Shown here: in pieces, positions 1 through 8,316 of the stretch | How positions within the stretch are numbered: position 1 is the first letter of the stretch | How the letters are laid out: each line of letters starts with the position of its first letter | NCBI GenBank assembly: GCA_030377965.1 | Contig: JAUCGE010000025.1 | Location: 1 to 34,982 of the forward strand | Length of the DNA stretch: 34,982 nucleotides | Direction: 5' to 3' | Origin: Desulfobacterales bacterium HSG16 | GTDB taxonomy: Bacteria > Desulfobacterota > Desulfobacteria > Desulfobacterales > HSG16 | The notes under the pieces: generated by a model | The model's database searches: none | What the model was told of the DNA's origin: nothing | What the model saw: only the letters and a program-made list of their open reading frames with translations | Made by a program: the position numbers and the translations under genes

Positions 1-1
1 T

Positions 2-85
2 CTAAATGAAACAGAAACAAAATATCCCGGAACCGATCTGCAACTCGTATATGAATCTGTGACTCAGAATAGATCAAAATTTTGA
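2..85 (+). CDS. C-terminal end of an unidentified gene (runs in from the left)
   Basis: The reading frame is open from the window edge to a TGA at 83-85 and would give the last 27 residues of a protein ending in ...YPGTDLQLVYESVTQNRSKF. No family is recognised. The frame overlaps the start of the kinase fragment that follows, so it may be the end of a real upstream gene or a chance frame in decayed sequence. Confidence 0.25.
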   Translation, partial: LNETETKYPGTDLQLVYESVTQNRSKF

Positions 86-662
86 AATTCGTGTCACTGA
101 ATTTTCCCAGAGATCAAGAAGTCTGAAATTTATGCCCGTTAATTTGAATAATCTTATTGAAGACTCAATCAAATGTTTACAGGATTTCACCAGCCCTTCC
201 ATCAATATCATTCAAAACATACCCCATGCAGTAAAACCGATCCTTGCGGATTCACCTCGAATTTACGAGGTCATAATCCATCTGCATTCAAATGCTATAG
301 ACGCAATGTCAGAAAACGGGGGGGTTCTTGAAATCAGCCTGGCCGAAATCGCTCTTGGTTACAAAAAATTGCTTTGCTATAATATTAAACCCGGTAATTA
401 TGTCGAAATGACGGTAAGCGATACAGGATGCGGGATCGATCCGAATGATATGGACCGAATCTTCGATCCGTATTATACGACAAAAGATGTAGGCAAAGGC
501 GTTGGCATGGGACTTGCCGCTGTACAGGTTATTGTTAAGGATCATGGAGGTTATATATTCGCCAGAAATAGAGTGAACGAAGGATCAATTTTCACAGTAT
601 TTCTCCCTGTTTTTAATGGCACTGACACTGATGTAATTTTATCCAGGTCTGCAGCCAGATAA
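63..662 (+). pseudogene. Histidine kinase remnant: end of the dimerisation helix plus the HATPase_c domain
   Basis: The frame is open from just after a TGA at 60-62 to the TAA at 660-662. The first ATG in frame is at 132, but the residues before it (TEFSQRSRSLKFMPVNLNNL) already read like the end of a HisKA domain running into the ATPase domain, so the ATG is probably not a natural start. The ATPase domain is well kept: N box with SNAIDAM, G1 DTGCGI, F box RIFDPYYTTK and G2 GVGMGLA. The phosphoacceptor His box and any sensor domain are missing, and a stop lies in frame just upstream. I infer a 5'-truncated kinase that cannot autophosphorylate. Its TAA stop is made by the end of the adjoining MITE-like repeat, so the insertion may also have trimmed the 3' end. 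Confidence 0.75.
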
Positions 663-754
663 GTACCCGACCAATAATTTTTTAATATTTTTGTAGGGGC
701 AATCCCTTGTGGTTGCCCCTACGGATTGTTACATAATATATGATCAGGTACTTA
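660..754. repeat. MITE-like element, copy A (95 bp)
   Basis: Terminal inverted repeats TAAGTACCCGACCA (660-673) and TGATCAGGTACTTA (741-754) agree at 12 of 14 positions. Inside is a perfect 10-bp hairpin, GTAGGGGCAA at 693-702 with TTGCCCCTAC at 713-722. A related element with the same ends and the same GGGGCAA/TTGCCC core lies at 17416-17542. The outer TA at each end would fit a TA target duplication, as in IS630/Tc1-mariner-type MITEs; that assignment is inferred. Confidence 0.75.
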
Positions 755-955
755 CTGTCTGGGAATTGCTTGGCAGATATACCTATCAAAATAGTACTTA
801 TATTCCCTAAGTAATATACCAGCGATAGTATAGTATTGACTATTGTTATTTTTATTATATATTTACTGCATGTTATGGTCATTTACATGTAATTTTATGA
901 TCAAATGTGTTTTATTGTATAAAATCAATATTCACCCATTAATCAAAGGAGGTGA

Positions 956-1177
956 GTGCATAAAAAAGACAGCGATCAACGGTTGACAGGCGCTAAAAGC
1001 ATTTTTCCGGAAAAAATCTTTCAGGCAAATTTTCGTATCTTCGAAATTTTGGAAAGCATGGACAGTTGTATTTACGATGATATTTCGTATCATTTTCAAA
1101 TAAAGGCATTTTTTATAGCCTGGAAAACGGATACACCTTCGGACAGACTTATTGAATTCATCGTTTTCAGAGACTGA
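956..1177 (+). CDS. Doubtful small ORF behind a perfect Shine-Dalgarno sequence
   Basis: A GTG at 956 opens a 73-codon frame with no recognisable domain; it is rich in Phe, Ile and Lys and has no membrane segment. Directly upstream is AAAGGAGGTGA (945-955), a perfect complement of the 16S rRNA tail, but only 3 nt separate AGGAGG from the GTG, which is too close for efficient initiation. It may be a genuine small protein or the start of a lost gene. I lean to a relic. Confidence 0.2.
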   Translation: MHKKDSDQRLTGAKSIFPEKIFQANFRIFEILESMDSCIYDDISYHFQIKAFFIAWKTDTPSDRLIEFIVFRD

Positions 1178-1286
1178 CTGATATTGCTTGAAGGTGCTTT
1201 GATCTTGACTCATTCATCAATAGAAATGGAGGGGAGCTTATAGACAAAACAAAAACATGATGATAGGAACCAGAGGAGAAATATTG

Positions 1287-1344
1287 TCGGGGGAGCAGAA
1301 ATGGCATCACAAAAATGATGTCACAAAAATTTCTGTTTCCCCGA
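1287..1344. repeat. Long imperfect hairpin
   Basis: Arms 1287-1302 (TCGGGGGAGCAGAAAT) and 1329-1344 (ATTTCTGTTTCCCCGA) pair at 14 of 16 positions around a 26-nt loop that contains the smaller inverted pair CATCA/TGATG. There is no T tract after it, so it is not an obvious terminator. Confidence 0.5.
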
Positions 1345-1408
1345 TATATATTTTCATGAAAACTTTCGGCAAAAATTCATGCAGAAAGCTAACAATAATA
1401 TAAACCAT

Positions 1409-1421
1409 CCCCCCCCCCCCC
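1409..1421. repeat. Poly-C homopolymer, 13 C
   Basis: An uninterrupted run of 13 C on the plus strand in non-coding sequence. Such runs can slip, and read errors also collect in them. Confidence 0.8.
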
Positions 1422-1544
1422 TTGATTTCAGCCTAACTTTTCCAGTTTTTTTCGGTTAGAAAGAGTTTTATATGGCGACCCATCAGCGATATCACATCAA
1501 GCATTCAATACGATCATCTTTTCGAAAATGCAGAAAAAGTCATC

Positions 1545-1578
1545 AGGGACGTCAAAAAAAGAATATACCCGTCCTGCT
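1545..1578. repeat. Degenerate end of the ~160-bp repeat family
   Basis: AGGGACGTCAAAAAAAGAAT followed by ATACCCGTCCTGCT aligns with the outer ends of the units at 16811 and 17219. Only about 34 bp are recognisable; the rest of the unit is gone or replaced by the adjoining TIR element. Confidence 0.45.
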
Positions 1579-1587
1579 GCTAAGATA

Positions 1588-1756
1588 CAAATAGTGTAAC
1601 GCTTTCTTTGGCCATACCCCGTAGCATACCCAGCCCTTTAAAAATGAAAAATACCTGCCTGCCTTGCCTTCAGGGAGATTTTTAGCTGTGGGCAATGCGT
1701 AAAAAATGGCGTTACACTATTTTGCCATTATGAGAATATGCGCGTTACACTATTTG
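1588..1756. repeat. TIR-bounded 169-bp element
   Basis: CAAATAGTGTAACGC (1588-1602) and GCGTTACACTATTTG (1742-1756) are perfect 15-bp inverted repeats. An extra internal copy of the right end, GCGTTACACTATTT, lies at 1709-1722. No ORF is inside. The structure fits a MITE or a relic of an insertion sequence; the family is not identified. The first 10 nt of the end motif (CAAATAGTGT) recur at 21513-21522. Confidence 0.55.
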
Positions 1757-1935
1757 AATACTTACATCTGCTTGTCTTTTGACCTTTAAACGATTTACAA
1801 ATCTTGCTGTCAGTATCAAAAAAACTGAGGTTTTATGATTGATTGACAGAAAGACATAATTGTGAAATATTCAGACATGTTCAAAAATATGAAAAATTTA
1901 TTTTTTACGGCAAAACTTTGGAGATATATCTGAAA

Positions 1936-2340
1936 ATGAAAAAAACAACAAAGCGAAAAAATGTTTCATGGCCTGTTGTTGGGGCTGTTTTCTTTCTCAT
2001 CATTGTCGGTGTCGCTGTTTTTACAGCCAGAATACCGATTTTGATTTTCGCCCTTTATCTGCTTATCAGTCTGATCACTTTCATTGTATATGCAGCAGAT
2101 AAATCAGCCGCCAGAAAAGGAACCTATCGAACCAGGGAAAGTACTTTGCACCTGCTGTCATTGATCGGGGGCTGGCCGGGAGCAATCGTCGCCCAGCAAA
2201 AATTACGCCATAAATCCAGTAAACAATCTTTCCGCTCAGTTTTCTGGGTGACTGTTTTGCTGAATTGCGGTGTGTTCGCCTGGCTTTTAACGCCGACAGG
2301 TAAAGCCATATTGCAGTCTCTGATCGCTATTGTGATGTAA
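1936..2340 (+). CDS. DUF1294 small membrane protein
   Basis: A 134-residue protein with a basic N terminus, a membrane segment near residues 13-50, the DUF1294 core AADKSAARKGTYRTRE, the signature LLSLIGGWPGAIVAQQKLRHKSSKQSFR, and a final hydrophobic helix. DUF1294 is a family of unknown function, often fused behind a cold-shock domain; that domain is absent here. I chose ATG 1936 (GGAGA at 1919-1923) over an in-frame TTG at 1843, because the 31 extra residues have no family resemblance. It stands alone between decayed sequence and the next gene remnant, with no terminator visible. Confidence 0.8.
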   Translation: MKKTTKRKNVSWPVVGAVFFLIIVGVAVFTARIPILIFALYLLISLITFIVYAADKSAARKGTYRTRESTLHLLSLIGGWPGAIVAQQKLRHKSSKQSFRSVFWVTVLLNCGVFAWLLTPTGKAILQSLIAIVM

Positions 2341-2395
2341 AATGCCATAGCAGGAATATCTTTAAACCGGATTATGATGTTTTTTAGAGGAAAAT

Positions 2396-2714
2396 ATGAT
2401 ACGAGAAATAATCATGTTCGTTTTTTTGTTCATAGCTGCAGAAAACACGGTCTTTGCGGCAAAAACACAAACTGACATTTCGGATATTAACGGCGGTAAT
2501 AGCTGTTCTGGCTATAATTTTTTTCTGGAATTGGCAGATAAGAAGACGGGAAGAGCATTTCCGGGGACTTACCGAACATGGCATGGCACGGATATTAACC
2601 CAGGCTTTTAAAAAAGACGGAACCATTGTGTACCGGAGTCCTTCTCACAAAGCTATTTTGGGATACGATACAGACGAACTTGTGGGTCGACAGCCTGTGG
2701 AAAGAACCATATGA
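2396..2714 (+). pseudogene. Sensor kinase remnant: signal peptide, then out-of-frame TM helix and start of a PAS domain
   Basis: ATG 2396 follows AGAGGAAAAT and codes for a plausible signal peptide (MIREIIMFVFLFIAAENTVFA). After that the meaningful frame shifts by one: from about 2454 the other frame reads RQKHKLTFRILTAVIAVLAI, a membrane helix, a basic linker, then the start of a PAS domain (DGTIVYRSPSHKAILGYDTDELVG), ending at TGA 2714. This order (signal peptide, [binding domain], TM, PAS) is typical of kinases with a periplasmic SBP_bac_3 domain. I infer that the binding domain was lost by internal deletion and that the PAS and kinase part was lost from the 3' side. It is 18 nt upstream of the intact binding-protein gene. 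Confidence 0.65.
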
Positions 2715-2732
2715 ACAGGAAAGGAGAAAAAA

Positions 2733-3731
2733 ATGAAAATCATATCCGCCTTGTTGCTTCTGGCAGCAACCTTTCTATCCGGCTGTGAGAGGCAGGAACC
2801 CCAAAAACCTGTAGAGCGAATAACTGTCCAGCTCAAGTGGGTGCATCAGGCCCAGTTTGCCGGATGTTACATTGCTGAAAAAAATGGATTTTATCAGAGT
2901 GAAAACATTGATACCACTTTGAATGCTGGAGGTGCAGACATATCTGCAGATATAATAATTGCCGATCTTATCGGCGGCAAAAGCCATTTTGCCATCATCG
3001 GCGGGGATGAATTTCTCAATGCCATATATATGGACACTCCCATCGTTGCTATCGCTGTTATTTTTCAAAGAAATCCATATGGATATGCATCGCTGAAAGG
3101 ATCAAAAATCTATCGTCCGAGGGATTTGATCGGAAAAAAAATAATGGTTCCAAATGACGGAAGAATACAACATGATGCTCTCCTTTTAAAGTCAGGCATT
3201 GCTGAAACGGATATAGAGCAAATACCCTATAAACGGGATATCACCCCTCTTTTAACTGGCAGTATAGATGTTCATATGGTATATCGTACAGGGCTGCCCC
3301 TTGCGTTTGAAGAAAAAGGGGTTGAACTCAATTTCATATGGATGGACGATTATGGCATACAATTTTATGCAGATACCATTGTAACAACGGAACAGCTCGT
3401 CCAGCAAAATCCGAAACTGGTGGAAAATTTTTTAAAAGCCACATTGAAAGGCTGGCGATATGCTATTGAACACCCGACTGAGGCTGTGGATGCAACGCTG
3501 AAATACGATACTGCACTGAGCAGATACCGCCAGATGCAGATGATGAATATACAAATATCTCTGATTCATACTGGAAAGTCTCCCATAGGATGGATGGAGA
3601 TGGCCGTGTGGAAAAGAATGCAGGACACACTGGAAAGAGAATATGCTTTGTTAAACGAATACAAAAAAGCTGACATCAAGAAGGCATGTATCATGAAATT
3701 TCTGAAAAAAATCTATGACATATCGGAATAA
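2733..3731 (+). CDS. NMT1/THI5-like solute-binding lipoprotein
   Basis: A 332-residue ABC-type binding protein of the NMT1/THI5/SsuA class. A short hydrophobic signal ends in the lipobox LSGC (Cys 18), so the mature protein should be anchored in the membrane facing the periplasm. Family hallmarks are VQLKWVHQAQFAGCYIAEKNG near the N terminus, GGKSHFAIIGGDEFL, and DLIGKKIMVPN in the middle. A good SD (AAGGAG) precedes ATG 2733. No permease or ATPase gene is nearby. Only 12 nt separate it from a kinase with a periplasmic dCACHE-like domain, so I infer a sensory role, presenting a ligand (perhaps a pyrimidine, thiamine precursor or sulfonate) to that kinase. Transport with a permease elsewhere is the alternative. 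Confidence 0.8.
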   Translation: MKIISALLLLAATFLSGCERQEPQKPVERITVQLKWVHQAQFAGCYIAEKNGFYQSENIDTTLNAGGADISADIIIADLIGGKSHFAIIGGDEFLNAIYMDTPIVAIAVIFQRNPYGYASLKGSKIYRPRDLIGKKIMVPNDGRIQHDALLLKSGIAETDIEQIPYKRDITPLLTGSIDVHMVYRTGLPLAFEEKGVELNFIWMDDYGIQFYADTIVTTEQLVQQNPKLVENFLKATLKGWRYAIEHPTEAVDATLKYDTALSRYRQMQMMNIQISLIHTGKSPIGWMEMAVWKRMQDTLEREYALLNEYKKADIKKACIMKFLKKIYDISE

Positions 3732-3743
3732 GAGGAAACCACT

Positions 3744-6035
3744 ATGGCTCTTATAAATAGAGGGATATGTACACGACTGCTGGCCTGTTTTTTGCTGCTT
3801 GCCCTTATCCCTTTGTCTGTGGTCGGGTTTATGAGTTATCAATCGGGACGACAACGCATCATCTTTGATGTGGAATCTCATCTTGAGAGCATTGCTATCC
3901 TGAAAGAGCAGGAAATCGATAACTGGATTGATCACTTATCGCATACCCTGAAATGGCTGTCAGAAAATCCGGCTGTCAGAATCAATACTCAGACAATGAC
4001 TCTTCGGGATGTATCCGATCCAGAATACCGCAAGTCTCATGAATTTCTGATGTCTGAATTCAGAAGAACGGCGAATCAGGAGCATTTTTCACGGATGTTT
4101 CTTCTTGACCGATCCGATGGCCGGATCGTTGCGGCATCGGATGCGGAGTGGGAAGGTAAATTCCGGAACAATGAGGAATACTTCGTTCATGGAAAGAAGA
4201 ATCTTTATATATCGGATATATTCCTGAGCTTGCCCCTGGGTCAGCCGATAATGGCTGTTGCAGCGCCGATCAAAGACAGTAGCGGACATCTGGCAGGAGT
4301 CTTGGTTGCACACGCCGACCTGCAATATCTGGATGACATCATGCTTGCACACAACGGGCTGGGCAGGACTGCGGAAACCTTTCTTGTGAACAAATCGAAT
4401 CTGCTCATTACCAATACTGTATTTAAGCCTGAAAGCGCTTTTCAAAAATGGATATTCGGTCAGGGGGCAAAGTGGGCATTGGAAGGAAAAAGCGGCATAG
4501 GACAATTTATTGACTACCGGGGAGTGGCTGTAATAGGAGCTTACAGATGGCTGGAACACAGAAAACTCGCCCTGATTTCCAAACAGGATGAATCAGAGGC
4601 ATTTGCATCTGTAATCGGTCTGCGCGATGCCATACTTGGCGTTGCTGTCTTTGCCGCCCTGATTGCAATCATACTGGCTCTGTTTTTATCCCGGGCCATT
4701 ACCATCCCCATACATCGGATGGTAGAGGGAGCCGGAGAAATCGGAAACGGTAATCTTGATCATAGGATAAATATAAAGTCAGGAGATGAAATCGGTGTAC
4801 TTTCAAGGGCTTTTGATCTGATGGCAGAAAATCTAAGAGCCATAACGGTTTCCCGCAATGAACTGGCAAAGGAAATATTCGACAGAAAGAAGGTTGAGGA
4901 TGCGCTTAGAAAAAATGAAAGGCAGTTGCAGACTATTTTAGATCACTCACCGGTTCTCATTTCAATTAAGAGTACGGACGGAACCGTCATTCTGGCCAAT
5001 AAAAAATTCGAAATGCTGGATATGCCACCCATTGACGAGATCATAGGAAAAAATGTTTTTGATCTGTTTCCCGAAGATATTGCAGATGCATTGTGGAAAA
5101 ATGATCTTGCCGCACTCAAGGCCGACAAACCCGTTGAATCTGAAGAAATAGTTCTTCATAAAGACGGAAGTTCACATACATACCTGACTGTCAAATTTCC
5201 GGTTTATGGAGATACTGAACGTCCTTTCGGTATCTGCGCCATCTCCAGTGATATTACTGAACGAAAGCGCATGGAAAAAGAGCGTATGGATACGAAAGCC
5301 AAGCTTCAACAGCAGCAGAAACTGGAATCAATCGGCATCCTGGCCGGAGGCGTGGCCCATGAGATCAACAATCCTATCAACGGGATCATGAACTACGCCC
5401 AGCTCATCAAAGACAGATTGAACCCTGAGAATGCCCTCATCGAATTTGCGGACGAAATCATCATAGAAACCAACCGGGTGGCCACCATTGTTCATAATCT
5501 GCTCGCATTTGCCAGATACGAAAAAGAGTTCCACAGCCCTGCGAGAATATCCGACATCGTGGAATCAGCACTCTCTTTGATCCGGACGGTGATACGTCAT
5601 GACCAGGTCACCCTGAAAACGGATGTACCCGATGATCTGCCTGAAATCAGATGTCGGAGTCAGCAGATTCAGCAGGTACTCATGAATCTGATGACCAACG
5701 CCAGAGATGCACTCAATGAAAAATACCCGGGATACGATGAAAACAAAAAAATTATTCTTTCTGCCCATCTGCTGGAGAAAGAAGGAAAAAAATGGATACG
5801 CACTTCCGTAGTTGATCAAGGGCCAGGTATTGCCCCTGAAATACGGGAACGGATGTTCGATCCCTTTTTCACTACCAAGCCCAGGGATAGAGGGACCGGA
5901 TTAGGACTTTCCATCAGCTACGGAATTGTTCAGGAACACAATGGCATACTGCATATGGAGAGTGTACAAGGGAAATATACACAGTTCAACCTTGATCTGC
6001 CTGTGGGAGGCGGATCGAATCCTGGTGAAACCTGA
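3744..6035 (+). CDS. Membrane histidine kinase: dCACHE-HAMP-PAS-HisKA-HATPase
   Basis: 763 residues. TM helix at about 10-30, a periplasmic dCACHE-like sensor at about 35-285 (contains VAAPIKDSSGHLAGVLVAHAD), second TM at about 297-317, HAMP at about 318-370, a PAS domain at about 390-505 ending in SSDITERKRM, a HisKA domain with H539 in [18 protein letters not shown], and HATPase_c with N box [11 protein letters not shown]1 DQGPGI, F FDPFFTTKP and G2 [11 protein letters not shown]. Everything needed for activity is present. There is no receiver, so a separate response regulator must exist; the hybrid kinase downstream carries two. It probably forms an operon with the lipoprotein gene just before it. 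Its kinase core is nearly the same as in the kinases at 8317 and 12721. Confidence 0.9.
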   Translation: MALINRGICTRLLACFLLLALIPLSVVGFMSYQSGRQRIIFDVESHLESIAILKEQEIDNWIDHLSHTLKWLSENPAVRINTQTMTLRDVSDPEYRKSHEFLMSEFRRTANQEHFSRMFLLDRSDGRIVAASDAEWEGKFRNNEEYFVHGKKNLYISDIFLSLPLGQPIMAVAAPIKDSSGHLAGVLVAHADLQYLDDIMLAHNGLGRTAETFLVNKSNLLITNTVFKPESAFQKWIFGQGAKWALEGKSGIGQFIDYRGVAVIGAYRWLEHRKLALISKQDESEAFASVIGLRDAILGVAVFAALIAIILALFLSRAITIPIHRMVEGAGEIGNGNLDHRINIKSGDEIGVLSRAFDLMAENLRAITVSRNELAKEIFDRKKVEDALRKNERQLQTILDHSPVLISIKSTDGTVILANKKFEMLDMPPIDEIIGKNVFDLFPEDIADALWKNDLAALKADKPVESEEIVLHKDGSSHTYLTVKFPVYGDTERPFGICAISSDITERKRMEKERMDTKAKLQQQQKLESIGILAGGVAHEINNPINGIMNYAQLIKDRLNPENALIEFADEIIIETNRVATIVHNLLAFARYEKEFHSPARISDIVESALSLIRTVIRHDQVTLKTDVPDDLPEIRCRSQQIQQVLMNLMTNARDALNEKYPGYDENKKIILSAHLLEKEGKKWIRTSVVDQGPGIAPEIRERMFDPFFTTKPRDRGTGLGLSISYGIVQEHNGILHMESVQGKYTQFNLDLPVGGGSNPGET

Positions 6036-6249
6036 AACCGTTTAAAAAATCTCCCCAATTTTTATTCAGTGAATCACAAACGTGATTGATATGTCCTAAT
6101 ATTTTTTTTGTAAAACGATTTAACAAGACGTTTATTTCATAGCTACCGATCAACGATTTGGTTCAAATTATTTTTTTGCCGTTGTAAAGGTATGAAGTCT
6201 TGGTATATTATTATCCGGAAGATATCTAACCACAGAATGGAGGCGAACA
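6036..6249. promoter_or_regulatory. Intergenic stretch with a weak hairpin and likely promoter for the next gene
   Basis: A small perfect hairpin AATCAC-AAAC-GTGATT (6072-6087) is followed 16 nt later by an eight-T run, a poor match to a terminator. The rest is AT-rich and ends with GGAGG eight nt before ATG 6250. No clear -35/-10 pair can be defended. Confidence 0.3.
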
Positions 6250-8205
6250 ATGAACCGAATACTGATAGTCGATGATGAAAAGAGCATCCGTCTCACTTTA
6301 AGGGAATTTCTTCGAGATGATGGATATGAGGTGCATGTGGCTGAGAATGCGGATGAGGCAATGTCGCTTTTACAGCAGACAGCTTTTGATGTTTTAGTCA
6401 CGGACATCATACTTCCGAAGGTGACAGGCGTGGATCTTCTCAAAACCATACGTCAGACAGATCCCCATGTTCAGGTGGTCATGATGACAGGCGAACCTAC
6501 TGCAGAGACAGCTTCGGAATCATGTCGGGCCGGAGCCTTCGATTATCTGTTCAAACCAATTTCCAAAGATGCCATTCTCAAAGTAGTCAGAAATGCGATG
6601 AGAATCAAATTGTTAGACGATGAGAAACGCCGTCTGGAAGAAGAGAACAGGAGGCACAGAGAAGAGCTTGAGCTGCTTGTGGAAGAACGAACCGCAAAAT
6701 TGATAGAAACAGAAGAAACAGCCAGGGTACTTCTCAATTCAACATCAAATGCTGCTCTGCTGATGGATATGGACGGCAGAATATCTGTTTTAAATACCAC
6801 CATGGCCGAATGGTTTACCAAAACACCGGAAGCACTTGTGGGCGAATGTTTCTATGCCTGCCTGCCTGCCTCCCAGGCTGAATTCAGAAGAAAAATGGCA
6901 GAAAAGGTGTTTCAGTCTAAAGAGCCTGTCTGTTTTCAGGATGAATGGAGCGGAAAAACGCTGGATAATCGGCTGTATCCGGTATTTGATCCAGATGGCA
7001 ATGTAAGCCGGATTTCTTTTTTTTCCAGAGATATCACAGAACAGAAAAATCTGGAAAATCAGCTTCGGCAGGCTCAGAAAATGGAGGCAGTCGGAACGTT
7101 GGCAGGAGGTATCGCCCATGATTTTAACAACATTCTTTTTCCTATCATGGGATATACTGAGATGTGCATATCCGACGTAGAACCGGAAAGCCCTGTTGAA
7201 AGGCAACTGGAAGAAGTACTGCGAGCAGCCCACCGCGCCAAAGATCTTGTCAGGCAGATTCTTACCTTCAGCCGGCAGAGAGAACAGGAGCAGATACCGA
7301 TTCAAATCAAGCAGATATTGAAAGAGGCCATGAAACTTATCAGATCTACTTTGCCGGCAACCATTGATATTCATCAGGATATCCATTCTGAAAGCTTTGT
7401 TTTTGCTGATCCTGTAGAAATACACCAGGTAATAATGAACCTTTGTACCAACGCCTATCATGCTATGCGGGACAAGGGCGGCATATTGGAGATAATTTTA
7501 GGTGATACAGAGTTAAGCAGAGATGATGATCTGTCTCGAATAGATCAACCGGAACCAGGTATTTACATATGCCTGACTGTCAAGGATACAGGGTGCGGTA
7601 TGAATCAATTGGTGATGGAGAAAATTTTCGACCCCTACTTCACGACAAAAAAACAGGGAGAAGGTACGGGACTGGGGCTGGCTGTGATTCACGGTATTGT
7701 ACGAAATATAGGCGGCCATATAGATGTTACGAGTAAATCGGGCGAGGGTACAGTATTTACCGTTTTTTTTCCTCAAGTCGAGAAAAGAATAATGATCCCG
7801 GAAGCTCAGGTTTCAAAAAACATACCCGCAGGAAATGATCGTATTCTGCTGGTTGACGATGAAAAGGCCATATGTAACATGATCCGGCAGTCACTGGAAA
7901 GACTGGGATACCAAGTTACGGCTTATAACAGCAGCTCCCAGGCCCTTTCTGAATTTAAAAATCACCCCGAAGATTTTGATATCCTTCTGACCGACATGAC
8001 CATGCCGGAAATGACAGGACTAGATCTTTCCAGGGAAGTCATGCGTATCCGGCCGGATCTGCCGATTGTCCTTCTGACCGGTTACAGCCATCAAATTACA
8101 AAAGAAAAAGCAATGGAGCTGGGAATTCGTCACTTTATCATGAAACCAATACCCAGAAAAAAACTGGCAGAGGTCATCGAACAGACATTGAGAAAAAAAC
8201 ATTAA
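6250..8205 (+). CDS. Cytosolic hybrid kinase: REC-PAS-HisKA-HATPase-REC
   Basis: 651 residues and no membrane segment. N-terminal receiver 1-118 with phosphoacceptor D52 (VTDIILP) and the conserved Lys in FKPIS; a charged coiled coil at about 120-155; PAS at about 155-265; HisKA with H290 in AGGIAHDFNNILFPIMGY; HATPase_c at about 380-515 with DTGCGM, FDPYFTTKK and GTGLGLAV; and a C-terminal receiver from about 531 with D582 (LLTDMTMPEMTG) and MKPIP. The AHDFNN type of H box differs from the AHEINN type of the other kinases here, so it belongs to another subfamily. A SD GGAGG precedes the start. Two receivers let it take a signal from another kinase and pass its own on, so it is a plausible hub of this cluster. 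Confidence 0.9.
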   Translation: MNRILIVDDEKSIRLTLREFLRDDGYEVHVAENADEAMSLLQQTAFDVLVTDIILPKVTGVDLLKTIRQTDPHVQVVMMTGEPTAETASESCRAGAFDYLFKPISKDAILKVVRNAMRIKLLDDEKRRLEEENRRHREELELLVEERTAKLIETEETARVLLNSTSNAALLMDMDGRISVLNTTMAEWFTKTPEALVGECFYACLPASQAEFRRKMAEKVFQSKEPVCFQDEWSGKTLDNRLYPVFDPDGNVSRISFFSRDITEQKNLENQLRQAQKMEAVGTLAGGIAHDFNNILFPIMGYTEMCISDVEPESPVERQLEEVLRAAHRAKDLVRQILTFSRQREQEQIPIQIKQILKEAMKLIRSTLPATIDIHQDIHSESFVFADPVEIHQVIMNLCTNAYHAMRDKGGILEIILGDTELSRDDDLSRIDQPEPGIYICLTVKDTGCGMNQLVMEKIFDPYFTTKKQGEGTGLGLAVIHGIVRNIGGHIDVTSKSGEGTVFTVFFPQVEKRIMIPEAQVSKNIPAGNDRILLVDDEKAICNMIRQSLERLGYQVTAYNSSSQALSEFKNHPEDFDILLTDMTMPEMTGLDLSREVMRIRPDLPIVLLTGYSHQITKEKAMELGIRHFIMKPIPRKKLAEVIEQTLRKKH

Positions 8206-8316
8206 TAAAATCGAGATATACGGAGGGTCTGTCATCTTCGCAGTCAAAATAAATCCATCCATAGAAAACAGGGACGTGAAACCTATCTAAATTTTAAGTA
8301 CGAGGAAAAATTCGGA

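Larger units (their letters stand above)
755..1935. other. Gene-poor stretch with hairpins, a poly-C tract and repeat fragments
   Basis: I see no convincing protein gene in about 1.2 kb. It holds a perfect ribosome-binding sequence at 945-955 with only a doubtful ORF after it, a second orphan SD (ATGGAGGGGAGC, about 1226-1237), a long hairpin at 1287-1344, a 13-C run at 1409-1421, a degenerate repeat end at 1545-1578 and a TIR-bounded element at 1588-1756. The picture is a decayed stretch colonised by small repeats. Confidence 0.6.

Noticed and set aside
1843-1935. Longer N terminus for the DUF1294 protein from a TTG
   Set aside because: No SD, no resemblance to the family or to the cold-shock domain often found in this position.
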